Shown in pieces: positions 34,795 through 47,200 of a DNA stretch of 64,000 bases. Position 1 is the first letter of the stretch; each line of letters starts with the position of its first letter. Position numbers and translations under genes: made by a program. Source of the stretch: Antennarius striatus (lineage: Eukaryota; Chordata; Actinopteri; Lophiiformes; Antennariidae); assembly GCF_040054535.1 (NCBI RefSeq), contig NC_090783.1, positions 590,501-654,500 of the forward strand, read 5' to 3'. The notes below the pieces were generated by a model that searched no databases, had not been told where the DNA came from, and saw only the letters and a program-made list of their open reading frames with translations.

Positions 34795-35943
34795 CTCCCC
34801 ACCATGGTCCAGTGTGTAGACTGTCCCACACGGAAGAACAGAACCATCGATCTGTTCTACACTAATGCTAAGGAGGCATACACCACCCCCTCCCTCCATG
34901 AGGTAAATCAGACCACAACCTAGTGCACCCACAGCTTGGAAGCAGAGGAAACGCTGAGGGACTGCTTCCAGACCAACAACTGGGATGTCATCGTGGGCTC
35001 ACGTGGGGAGGACATTGAGGAGGCAGCTCAGTGTTTTACAGACTACATGAACTTCTGTGTGGACACCGTGGCCCCTGTCAGGACAGTCAGGTGTTACCCC
35101 AACAACAAACCCTGGGTAACAAAGGAAGTCAAGGCTGTCCTGAACAGGAAGAAGCGGGCGTTCAGGAGCAAGAAGGAGGAGGAGATGAAGAAGGCCCAGA
35201 AGGAAGTGAGACTGCCTGAGGGAGGCCAAGGAGGCGTACAGGAGGAAGCTGGAGAAGCAGCTGGGGCACAGCCAGGTGGTCTGGAATGGGATGAGAACCA
35301 TCACCGGAAACGGGAAAGGGCGCAGCACTGTGGAGGGAACAGTGAACGAGCGAATGAACTAAACAGCTTCTTCAATCGGTTCAGCTCCCCCACCACCCAG
35401 CTCCTCGTCCCAGGCCTCTCCTGGCCCTACAGACCGCTCCACTGATGCTCCCTCCTGTGCTTCCTCTCCTTCCACCCCTGCCACTTCTCCCGAGCCCACT
35501 CCAAGAGCTGCAAAGCTCAACGACCCCACCTCAACCACTGGACTTCCAACCTCGCCACGACCTCCTGCTCCCACCATGACCAAGACCGTCATCACTGTAG
35601 ACCTGGTGACGACAACGCTGAGGAGGCTCCGTCCCTATAAGGTGGCTGGACCGGATAAGGTCTCCCCAAGACTCCTCCGAGCCTGTGCTTCGGAACTAGG
35701 GGACCCCCTGTAGCGATTGTTCAACCTCAGTCTGCGGCTGGGGAGGGTCCCGTCACTGTGGAAGACCTCCTGCATCGTCCCTGTACCCAAGAAAAGACGC
35801 CCTACTGAGCTCAACGACCACCGACCGGTCGCTCTTACCTCCCACGTAATGAAGACCCTAGAGCGACTGGTCCTGGAGCTCATGTGTCCACAGGTGCAGG
35901 GTGCTATGGACCCTCTCTGCAATTTCCTCCGGTATTATTAAAG

Positions 35944-36012
<69 letters not shown>

Positions 36013-36013
36013 G
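34795..36013 (+). mobile_element. CR1/L2/Rex1-type LINE with internal deletion and TATC tail
   Basis: The sequence reads through the end of an endonuclease domain (VDCPTRKNRTIDLFYTNAKE), a linker (frame 34936-35445: PWVTKEVKAVLNRKKRAFRS) and the start of the RT (frame 35717-35941: GRVPSLWKTSCIVPVPKKRR, LNDHRPVALTSHVMKTLERL). The RT stops at MDP at about 35910, where it joins directly to the 3' end 'tgcaatttcctccggtattattaaagtatc'. A pure (TATC)n tail follows (35945-36013). Frameshifts and the missing catalytic core make it inactive. The TATC array is the element's own tail. Confidence 0.8.
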
Positions 36014-36029
36014 ACAGAAGTAGAGGAAT

Positions 36030-37130
36030 AATATAAAGAGGGTTTAAACCTTTTCCTGACAATTAGAAGAGTAAAGTAAATTAGTAGTAATTATTTAGCA
36101 GAGACTGACAGCCCTGAAACTATTGTGGGTCTGAGGAGGTTCTGAATCCTGATGAAGGATATATTTATGAATGTAGACGAGTCCATCAGGGTGTCTTTAT
36201 GTTCAGATGATGGTTCATGTCAAAGAGGATGGAATCCACAACTCCTCCAGTTCTCCAAGTCGTTGTGATTTAGTGTCTGTCCAGACGGTGGCGCCAAACT
36301 GGAAGCAGACTGAGCGCACACCTGATTGGGGAGGGAATAATGAGACGATAACCTACATAAACCCAACCACAACAGTGAGGAACATTTTCTTTCTCTAAAC
36401 GTGAAAGGAGGGGTACATCCTGGCTGGTGGGCCATCTTCTGCCTGGACCAGTTGAGGTGAAAAGGAAATACAAAATGGAAGAGGCAGAGAGTGACGGTCG
36501 CGTGAGAACATCCAAACATGTACGCACACATGCTGTATAAATATGACATGGTATTTTATCTATATTATAGTTGTGCTTGTTCTGTAAGTTTGTACGTCTA
36601 ACAAAGAACTAGATCAAAGCAAAAGGCGGGTCAACAAAGGAGAGTAGAGTAAGACAGTCTTTCTTGACAGGTAGGTAGGTAGGTCTTATAATTCTGCTTG
36701 TTAACAGCATCAGCATGAACAAGGAAACCCTCTCATGGTAAATCAGGTATCTCAGTGTATTTCAGTGTAAACAGTTGGTAACGTCCACTTTTCCTGGAAG
36801 CTGCAGATTCATGGTCAACTTTCCAGCTGAAGGATCAGAACCAACATCCTGCTGACAGCTGTGGACGAGAGCTCTCTGGAGCGATGACCCCCTTCCCCAA
36901 GCAAGAACACCTGCGTCAGCAAGCGCTGTGATTGGTCCGTTATTCAGTCGTCTTCTTTGAAGTTTTGTGGCAATTGACGCACTTGTTGTGTGACGCTGCC
37001 GCCATGAGGTGAGTAAAGGAACTGCAGTTTGCGTTTGGGCCGTCAGGCCGAGTAGAACACGTTTAGATGAAAGTTGTCTCATGATACGTCTGACCCTCAA
37101 TTCAGAAGCAGTGAGGACCTGAACAAGTCG
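36030..37130. other. Intergenic, fragment of the zinc-finger 5' module at 36264-36312
   Basis: 'cgttgtgatttagtgtctgtccagacggtggcgccaaac.ggaagcag' resembles the beginning of the zinc-finger 5' module (28600 and 50721) but diverges after about 50 bp. No other gene or family is seen in this stretch. Confidence 0.5.
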
Positions 37131-37144
37131 GAATGGCCAACAAG

Positions 37145-37380
37145 GTCAGTGTAGGTGACTGTAGGTGTGACTGAAGGTCAGTGTAGGTGACTGTAGGTGT
37201 GACTGAAGGTCAGTGTAGGTGACTGTAGGTGTGACTGAAAGTCAGTGTAGGTGACTGTAGGTGTGACTGAAGGTCAGTGTAGGTGACTGTAGGTGTGACT
37301 GTAGGTGTGACTGTAGGTGTGACTGAATGTCAGTGTAGGTGACTGTAGGTGTGACTGTAGGTGTGACTGTAGGTGTTACC
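37145..37380. repeat. Minisatellite (gtgtaggtgactgtaggtgtgactgaaggtca)
   Basis: About seven tandem units of roughly 32 bp, built of two smaller related subunits (gactgtaggtgt, gtcagtgtaggt). The end of the array has shorter units. No coding signal. Confidence 0.85.
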
Positions 37381-37439
37381 AGTAGCTGTAATTCAACCAC
37401 TTCTACAACAAGAACCAATGCAGTCACAGACTGCAACAT

Positions 37440-37745
37440 CCCACGACACCCCTGAATCCAAAATTTTACCCTGACCTACTTGCATAGATCAAAGATCAAA
37501 GCTAGTGCTCTGACCCACTTTCATAGATCAAAGCAGTAGCTTTGATCTGAGGTCTTACTCACACTGGTCATCTATCTTATCTGGTTCCTGAGTGTACAAA
37601 ATTAAAATTTGACCTAGACCTAGTTTGGACAAGGTCAAGGTCATCATCTCATTTTCATCCCCTTTGCTGCCGGAGTAACGTGTTCTATCTGCAACGGTTG
37701 TGAAGATATTTGGTGGACAAACGAACGACGAACACACAAACGCTG
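37440..37745 (-). repeat. Interspersed repeat 'gacacccctgaattcaaaattt / aggtcaaggtca'
   Basis: This is the inverted counterpart of the sequences at 51350-51636 plus 52815-52890 and at 58950-59115. Shared strings include 'ggggtgtc.cgggatgttgcag', 'gatcaaagcta' and 'gacctagttt..acaaggtcaaggtcatc'. It is a non-coding interspersed family of unknown class. Confidence 0.7.
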
Positions 37746-37769
37746 ACAATTCTAACACAATATATGAAG

Positions 37770-38335
37770 AGCAATGGAGAGTGTGGAAAAGAGGTGAAGA
37801 AGCGTGTCCAGGCAGGATGGAACGGGTGGAGGAAAGTGTCAGGTGTGATGTGTGATAGAAGAGTTTCAGCTAAAATGAAAGGAAAGGTGTACAAAACTGT
37901 GGTGAGACCAGCGATGTTGTTTGGTCTAGAGACAGTGTCCCTGAGGAAAAGACAGGAGACAGAGCTGGAGGTAGCAGAGATGAAGATGCTGAGGTTCTCT
38001 CTGGGAGTGACCAGGATGGATAGGATCAGGAATGAGTACATCAGAGGGACAGCACATGTTAGAGGTTCTGGAGATAAAGTCAGAGAGGCCAGACTGAGAT
38101 GGTTTGGACATGTCCAGAGGAGAGATAGTGAATATATTGGTAGAAGGATGCTGAGTTCTGAACTACCAGGCAGGAGGCCTAGAGGAAGACCAAAGAGGAG
38201 GTTTATGGATGTAGTGAAAGAGGACATGAAGGTAGTTGGTGTGAGAGAAGAGGATGTAGAAGACAGGGTTAGATGGAGGACACTGATTGGCTGTGGAGAC
38301 CCCTGAAGGGAAAAGCCCAAAGGAGAAAAAGAAGA
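37770..38335 (+). mobile_element. LINE 3' end, near-identical to 18022-18590
   Basis: The plus frame 37710-38306 encodes the same ORF2 C-terminus as the copy in C3 intron 28. It begins at SNGECGKEVKKRVQ and ends EEDVEDRVRWRTLIGCGDP-stop, so the end of the protein is intact here. The two copies differ by very few bases over 500 bp (for example gaactgcc/gaactacc). The tail is (gaaaaagaagaaga). It is 5'-truncated. Confidence 0.85.
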
Positions 38336-38339
38336 AGAT

Positions 38340-38990
38340 TTGGAGCCGGATGTAACCAGCTGCTGGAACACGTAACCCTGTGTGCCCCGGTGGACCTGAA
38401 GAAGGTGCCGGTCGGTTCCAGGACCGACCTGGTCCCACTCCGCCTCACTGGCGTTGGTCACATCAGGTGATTTCAGCAGGTCTGGTTCCCGGACGTCTCC
38501 TCCTCCACTTTTGGTTCTAGTTGAACTTTGTTGTTGACACAAAAGTTAAAATTAAAGTCAGGACGATCAGCAGAACCGATCGATGATGATGTTATCATTA
38601 CGGTCAGCTATGTCACCCGCCCACCCCCAAACAACGGGGGGGGGGGGGGGCAGAGTTACTTCATACCAGATGATCAGTAGATGAAATCTGGGTGATCAAT
38701 AGGAAGTGTTGACAGAGGTGATCAGTGGTGATGGATTCCAGCCCGACCTGGACTTCAGGTCTGTTGCTCTTTCTGACGGTCCAAGGGTCACCGAAGCTCC
38801 ACCCCAACCTGGCTCAACATATCACCATCAGACAGGCCATCGAGCAGCACAGGAGGTTCTGCTGGTCCACTGATCACTGGTGTCTTCCCATCAGCTGATT
38901 GGCCGAGGCGGCTCTGGATCAGAGACAGACGCTAGAGAAGGAACCAACCAAGACCAGAGGTGAGAAGAACCGCCGAGTCCAGGAACAGAA
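38340..38990. other. Intergenic with G-homopolymer
   Basis: A 14-base G run lies at 38637-38650. No gene or repeat family was recognised. Confidence 0.45.
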
Positions 38991-38992
38991 GT

Positions 38993-38993
<1 letters not shown>

Positions 38994-39068
<75 letters not shown>

Positions 39069-40680
39069 CATATCCACTGCTCAGGCATTACATAATGAAT
39101 AAATACTGGATAAACACCAGGAGAAAAACAAACACTGACATAACGGGACAAACCACAAGACATACACGACACTAACAGACACATGCAGCACTAACAGGAC
39201 TTATATACTAAACTATAACTAAAATATAAACAGTACAAAATTAAAATATAAACAGTATAAAATTAAATCCATTCAACCCCGTGCTGACCTCGCCACCTCC
39301 CCCCCGCTCCTCCTGAGAGAGTCATTGTACCCCCTGATGGCACGGGGCACGAAGGAGGACCTCAGCCTCTCTGTGAAGGCGCTGTGTGACAGCAGTCTGT
39401 CGCTGAAGGTGCTTCTCTGCTGGGAGAAGGTGGTGTGTAGGGGGGGGGGGGGTGTTGTTCATGATAGCCTTAACTTTAGACATGGTCCTGCTCCCCAGAA
39501 CTGTCTCCACAGAGTCCAGGCTCAGCCCGACCACTGAGCCCACTCTGTGGATGAGTCTGTTCAGACGGTCCATATCTCTTTTCCTGGCCCCCCCACCCCA
39601 ACACACAATGGCGTATGACAGCACACTGGAGACTACGGACTGATAGAACATGAGAAGGAGCTTAGGACAGATGTTGAAGGAGGCCAGCCTCCTCAGGAAG
39701 TACATCTTGCTCTGCCCCTTCTTGTACACACAGTCCCAGTTGAGTGACCAGTCCAGTCTGCTGTCTAGCTGCAGTCCCAGGTACTGATAGTTTCCTACCA
39801 CCTCCACCTCACTGCCCTCCATGATCACTGGCTGTGGAGAGGGAGGTGCCCGCCAGAAATCCAGCACCATCTCCTTGGTCTTGGAGACGTTGAGCTGGAG
39901 CTGGTTCTGTCGGCACCACTCCACGAAGTCAGCCCCCAACGCCCTGTACCCCCCCTCATCACCCTCCTGGATACATGCCACAATCGCGGTGTCATCGGAG
40001 TACTTCTGTATGTGGCATGTATCCGAGTTGTGCTTGAAGTCCGATGTGTAGAGGGTGAAGAGAATGGGGGATAGAACGGTCCCCTGTGGCGCCCCCGTGC
40101 TGCTGGTCAGCATAGAAGACAAACAGTCCCCCATACGGACGTACTGGGGTCTGTCCGTTAGGTAGTCCGTAATCCAGCTCACGAGCTAGGGGTCCACAGC
40201 CATGGAGGTCAGTTTGTCCTGCAGGAGCCGGGGCTGGATGGTGTTGAAGGCACTCGAAAAGTCAAAGAAGAGCACCCTGACCGCACAGCCCCCGGTGTCC
40301 AGGTAGGAGAGCACACGGTGGAGGAGGTACATGACAGCATCGTCAACCCCAACCTTAGCCTGATAGGCAAACTGGAGAGGGTCCATAGCACCCTGCACCT
40401 GTGGACGCATGAGCTCCAGGACCAGTCGCTCTAGGGTCTTCATTACGTGGGAGGTAAGAGCGACCGGTCGTTGGTCGTTGAGCTCAGTAGGGCGTCTTTT
40501 CTTGGGTACAGGGACAATGCAGGAGGTCTTCCACAGTGACGGGACCCTCCCCATCCGCAGACTGAGGTTAAACAATCACTGCAGGGGGTCCCCTAGTTCC
40601 GAAGCACAGGCTCGAAGGAGTCTTGGGGAGATCTAATCCGGTCCAGTCGCCTTATAGGGACGAAGCCTCCTCAGCGTTGT
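38994..40680 (-). mobile_element. CR1/L2/Rex1-type LINE, RT region, minus strand, with GATA/TATC tail
   Basis: Two minus frames (40575-40186 and 40182-39322), separated by an in-frame stop at about 40187, make up most of one reverse transcriptase. It has IVPVPKKRRPTELNDQRPVA, FDFSSAFNTIQP (with the conserved F and D), TGAPQGTVLSPILFTLYTSD, KYSDDTAIVA (catalytic region, YSDD in place of YADD/YMDD) and ENT-like end blocks. It is 5'-truncated at 40680 within 'gacaacgctgaggagg'. The 3' end at 39068 continues in a (TATC)n tail, (GATA)n on the plus strand at 38994-39067. It is the same family as 34795-36013 and retains the RT that is deleted there. Confidence 0.82.
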
Positions 40681-40681
40681 C

Positions 40682-40940
<259 letters not shown>

Positions 40941-40944
40941 TATG

Positions 40945-41270
40945 ATACTTCAAGTGTTTCAGGTACCTCGGGTATCTGTCTGTCTGTATCTAGGGTTAGG
41001 GTTACTTCAGTTACTTAGATATTTCAGATACTCAGGTACTTCAGCTACTTCAGATATTTCAGATACTCAGGTACTTCGGGTACTTCATGGAGTAGGTCTC
41101 TGTGACATGAATCGAGCCAATCACAAGACTCTGATGTCGTGTGAGGTGGTTACTGGCCCTCAGAACCCAATGAAGACTGGTGATTGGTCTGTTCCACCCA
41201 CACAACCACCTGGACAGTAGCAGTGCTGACTCATGCGCTGACTCATTCTTCTCTCTGTCATATTTTGCAG
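40945..41270 (+). promoter_or_regulatory. Upstream region of the toxin-like gene, possible 5' UTR acceptor
   Basis: 40960-41090 is a short tandem of 'ttcagatactcaggtacttc' units. 'tctctctgtcatattttgcag' ending at 41270 is a strong acceptor four bases before the ATG at 41275, so an additional non-coding 5' exon may lie upstream. No TATA box or CpG-rich promoter is obvious. Confidence 0.35.
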
Positions 41271-41274
41271 CGTC

Positions 41275-44200
41275 ATGGCGTGTTCAATGAAGACGGCTCT
41301 GAGGCTTCTGGTCCTCCTCGGCCTCCTCATCCTCACGGAACCCTTCGGTAAGAACCGTTTGGACACCTTGAGGTTGTCGACATCTTTAAAGTGGTCCCAG
41401 CTCGTAGTGACGGTAGCAGGCGGGACACAGCCACACACGGCGCCCCCTGTAGGTCACAGCCCTGAAGCCAACCCACTGATTTAGACACGGCTTGAAAACA
41501 CAACCGTGTCAGTCGCCACACGGCAAACGCTCCACAGCGCCCCCCAACTGCCCACAACTGCCGCCCCAACACGGCAGCAAACGGACCAATGAGAGCGCCA
41601 CCTGCTGCTGGTGTGATCGTGATGTGTGATATACCTGTTCACAGAGGTGAGAGACGACGAGTGGGAGGAGCTACGCCCTGACATCGCTGCTCTGCACCGC
41701 CTCAAAGGCCTACCCGACCACATGTTCCACGAGAAGCTCCAGAAACCGTCCAATCACAGGTGACATATTTGTAGTGAAGGGCGTTGGAGGTTAAGGGTCA
41801 GGAATCTGGAATCATAACGACTGCATCTCGTCCCAGGAACAGGTCCAGAGTCCAGAGGTCCACCTGTCGGTGAGGACGGGGTCCCGATGATGTCAACATG
41901 CTGGTGAGGGTGGTTTGTGCTGTGGTTGACTTTGTGACGCCATCTTTAGGTCAGATGCAGAAGTCCATCCGATGGGTCTGCTGGACGATCTGAAGCACTG
42001 CCACCGGAACTTCTCTACTTGTGTCCTTGAGATGAGACTGGTAGGTCTTGATTCAGGTTCTGGATCTACAGCAAAATCTCATTCTTTATACCCATCAAGT
42101 TACAAACTGTCAAACTGTAACACAATCAAACCAAACCAACAGAACCACCAGAACCATTACTGCGTGTTTCTCGTCTCTTGTCTTCCTACATTATCCTCCA
42201 GGACTTTGAGAGCTTCTTTGAAGGAATTGGTGAACTGAGAACAGAAGATCTGCTGATCGGTGCTTCAGAAACATCCCACAGCTACAATGAGAAGTTTCTG
42301 GTCATGACGGATGATGACGAGTTGACCAGCAAACGCGCCCGTGAGGAATACAGCGCAGACCCACATTACTCCCGGATCGTCAACAGGGACTGTCTGGACG
42401 ACCCCTCCTGCCTTCCCCAGGCGGGCGACTACACCATGGTCAGAATCTTTGGGCGTGTTTCAGAAGACGGACAAACGGTTTCTGGCCTCTCGGGCTCATT
42501 GCTGGCGAAGCTCCTGTTCAAACCTGCTCTGAAAGACGCAGCAGTTTTCTCCATCCATGGAAACACAAGCTCCAATTTCCACCACAGGTTCATGAGGACC
42601 TTCTTGCTCCGTGGAGTCAAAGTCGTTTTAGAAGTAAATACAGAGAGTCACCAGATTTACCAGGCCATGGACGACCCAAACTCAGTTTCTAGTTACCAAA
42701 TTAAGAAGAGACCCATTGACCACTCCACCCAGTATGACATCCAGCAGATCCTCATCATGGAGAATGATCCAATCGTCAGGAAAGCCGCAACTTATCTGTA
42801 CGAGAAGCATCCAAGCACTAGCTCCATTTACACTCTGGACGAGAACCGGAAACCTAAACTGATTCATGGAGACCCGGTTCCTCTGACGGAGGACAGCAGG
42901 CTGGTGCTGGTAGGACATGGTGTCAAAGCAGAGGAAACCAAACTAGCGGGGTTCACCGCCCCAGAGGTGGCCTCAATCGTCAAAGATACCTTCAGGGTCG
43001 GAGACAAGATCAAAACAACAAGTGTGGTGGCCTGTGAGGTTGGCTCAGATAAAGGGTTTGTTGAAACCCTGCTGAAGGAGCTCCATGAGACCGCCAACAT
43101 CAAGACCAAGCTTCATGTCAGGGACTCTGTGATGCAGGTCTTGCACACTGGACAGAAAATCAGTCAAGTCATCTCCACAGACGGAACACAGTGGCAACAC
43201 AAAGATGACAGCAGGAAGCTGGTGGCAAGTCTGGACCAGAATGGAAACGTGGTCTTTGGAACTATGACTGATAACAGAGGAGAGCCGATTTTTACCAATG
43301 AAAGAAACACCCTCGCTCTTAAAAAGAGAATAGGATACCGCTTTAAAATCTTCTTAAAAAGTTGGCCATCCAATCCCATGAGATTCATTGACCAGAAGGT
43401 GTTTGAGCAGCTTGACAAAACCGCTTTAAATGAACTGGAAGCCATGTCCTGGGGGTTCTTTCATGGAGACCTGCCAGTTCCAAAGAAGCTGGACCTCAAT
43501 AAGGAGAAGAACATTGACAAAGACTACATCATCAGAAAGCACTTGGATGATGAAAAAGCGGTGGAGTGGATGACAGATAACAATGACAAAGAGAAGGTTC
43601 TCTCCGACTGTTATGAGATTAAATCGGGAGAAGACGTCAGGAATATCATCCGGTACTACGCCAAGAAAGGAGAAAAAAACCCATCGTACCTGATGGTCAA
43701 AGACTGGATTTATGTAGTGGATCCTCAAAATCTCTATGTGCACCTGGTTGGAAAGAGGCTGGACAACAATCAGAAAGAAAATAAGCACGCCATAGAAGAT
43801 ATAGAGAAATCCATCAAGGCACAGTTCGGAAAATCTGATTATCCAAGCATAAGAAAAGGCATCATCATCGATCAAAACAGGATTGTTGAATCCAAACACG
43901 AGTACGTGAACTACGTGACTGATGTCTTAAGTGGAGAACACACTGTTACGCTACCGCTGTCCACCGAGGCTTGGTGCACCACATACTTCACAGCGTCAGT
44001 GATATGTGAATCTGCTAGAAACTTCCGGACCTTCCCTCTGGTTCTCATGGCCCTGGATGTCATCCAAAGCAAAGGCCAAACTGTCAGTGAGGAAGACCTG
44101 AACTTCTTTTTTGACAATCACCCAATGGCGAGAGGAAAGAGCTGGATCGACCCCAGCAGGCGTGGATTTACCGGCTCTGCAACAGCAAAAGGCTCCAGTA

Positions 44201-47200
44201 AATTGAAAAATCTCATCCCGGAGACTGAAGAGGCGCTAACAGAACAACTTCAAATAGTTTTAGAAAAAGAAATCCTGGAGTACAAGTCATGGAAGGCACA
44301 GAATCCAGAAAACAGTCTGGAGAATTTACTGAGAACTGCCAACAATTACAAGATAGAGGACAAAAACTTCATCAGTGATTACACAGATTTTAAAATGACA
44401 TTAGAAAACCTGGGTGTACCCAAACCATCTGGAGCATTAGGAGGCTACAACGATGGCTACACAACCAGCAACGACCTGACGATGGCCTCCAATTTAGAGA
44501 ATTCCTTCAAACTTGAAGCACAGTTTTTAAGGATGAAATCTTTAATTTCTAAAGAGATTTACAATCTGTTCAAAATACATTTCGGTGAACGTCTGGAACG
44601 CTTGGCCGTTCAGGACGGCAGTGTCAGGATGGAAAACGGAGAATTCATGTGTAGCCTGGTTTCAGAAGGCGGTCAACCTTTTGAGGTTCGTGTGAAGATC
44701 TCCCCAGAGACTCAACGATATCAAGAAAAGATGCAGAACAGCATCGAAACGGCGGTTCACAGTCTAGAAACCTATAGCCCCGCCCCCTCCCATAAACCCA
44801 GCAAAGTACAGGAGCATGCTGGGACCGCCTTTGGAGTGCTGGGACTCATGTTGAGCATGAAGGGAGCCGTTCATGCGTTTGAGCATGGTGACTTCAAGGA
44901 TGGCGTGATAGGAGCTCTGCAGACCACTCATGGCGTGGCAGCCATGACGACGGCTGCTGTTGCCACAAAAGCTCTGACCTCAGAAACCAGAATAGCCAAA
45001 GCTGCAGCGACAATCATGAGAAGTCCTGCGATGAAGGGCACCATGGCAGCCATACCGCTGGTAGGAATTGGATTTGGCGTGTACAATTTTGCAGAAGATC
45101 TGAAGAGAGGTGGCCCTCTGGGGTACATCGACGCTGTCCTCGATGGCACGATGATTTTTTTGGATATTCTTGAGATTGCTCAGCCCGAACTGGTGCCGAT
45201 CTTAGCACCGATAAACCTTGCTCTGTCCATCGTCCGGATGGTTATTGATGACATTTACATGAGTGTTGAGAATGAAATCAACAGCCTCCCAAAAGACGCT
45301 GGAATCCTGGACAAAGTTCTGGCTGGTCTTCGAGGCTTTGGGAAGGGGCTTTTACACTTCTCCATTCAGGTAGCAAGTTTCTTTTATGATTGGCGTTATG
45401 AAGAAATTGAAGATGGCCACAGGCTTGTTGCACAGATTGCAGACTATCACAAGTATTACAACGTGACAAAGGAACAGGATGGAACCACTGCCATTGACTT
45501 TACTGGTGGTGACGCCTCCTGGAATGGAGGGGGGATTAGCTTCTGTCTCGCTGAACAGGGTCAGTCCGAGCTCTGTATGGACTACTTCGTGTCCAGCGAT
45601 GAAAGAATAGACAAGAAGTGCTGGAACATTGACACCCAAGGAAGCCAGGACATTATACTTGGCCTCGGAGAGTCACATGACTTGGAGTACACGACACTGA
45701 CGAAAAAAGTACTGATGTTCATACCGGTTGGCTCTGTGACGGTGGTTTCAGGGTATAAAGCTATATCAGGGTCCAGATATGGGACATATAAAGGAAATAG
45801 TCATTCAAACCGCTTCTTTGCCATCCAGAAAGCAGAGGACAAACATGTGATTGAAGTCATGTTGAGTTATTATTACATTCTTTATGGTGAACCAGGCGAC
45901 GACATCTTCTTCCTTGGTCCACAGAAAAGTTCTGTGCAAGGATCTGGTGGAAAAGACACATACATCATTCCTGCAAACGGAGGGAAAACTGTTATCAACA
46001 ACTACGACGAGTCCAAAGCCCCAGATCTGCTTCATTTCAGTGTGAAGTACAGTCAGATTTCTGTGTCCAAGTCTGTGGAAGATCTTGTTTTGATGTATGA
46101 AGGCAGTCATACTGTGATCATACAGGACTGGTTTGTAGGGGAATCGTACCGTCACATGTCCATGTTGTCAGGAGACGGGGTTTCATTTGAGGTTTCCCCC
46201 ACCGTGGTGACGTCTGTCCAGCTGGTGGCCAAAGGCATTAACTTAGGGTTCAGGACACAAGGTGTGACTGTGGACGCATCTCAGCCCCTGTTGAAGACCG
46301 TCATCAGCATCTCTGGGTCTCCGTTTGATGACATACTCTTAGGGAATGGAGAGAAGAATCTGATGGATGGAGGAGGAGGTCGAGACCGTTTGTTTGGTGG
46401 CGATGGAGGAGACATTTACGTCGTGAAAGGTAGACAACAGTCTTCAGTGTGGATTGAGAACTACTCAAGAGACAACACAACAGACCTGGCCATGATTGAA
46501 GCAGACCTCCACTCCTTCAGTGTCCGAGTCCAAGGTCAGGACCTCGTCCTGAATGCTCTCCATGACAACACACCCATCCACGTGACCCTAGTGAGCTGGT
46601 TCAGGTCACCAGCAGACCGACACTTGCTTGTTGTCACTAAGGATCTGATTACTTTTGCAATCTCAGAGGAGAAGTCTGATTGCCAGCAGAGTGACCCGTT
46701 CTCCAAGTGCATCAAAAGCCTCCGGATCGACTACAGCAGCTCCCCATCTGGTCTGGGATTGGACCTGGAGGAGGATGAGGCTTTGAGCAGTGTGACGGAG
46801 GTCCGTGGCTCAAACTTCAGTGATGTCATCAGAGGAAACAAGGAACATAACGTGATTTTCCCAGGAAGAGGAAGAGATTTCATGCAGGGTAGAGGAGGAG
46901 AGGACTGGTACGTCATCTCATCAGGCCAAGGAGCCAAAACCATCGACAACCTGTCACCTGATCTAGAAACAGACTTTCTCTTCCTCAATGTTCAGTATGA
47001 GGATATAACTGGTACCTGTAATGGTCAAGACATCCTCATTTTGGTTAAAGGCATGACACAGGTGTATCTACATAAGTGGTTCCTGTCGAAGAATTCTCAG
47101 CACCTGCAGGTCAGGACCAGCGATGGAGTAACGGCCGGATTGATTACTGACATCAACCAATGTGGGTTGTTTGTAATGTTACCTTTAATTGTGGACTACA

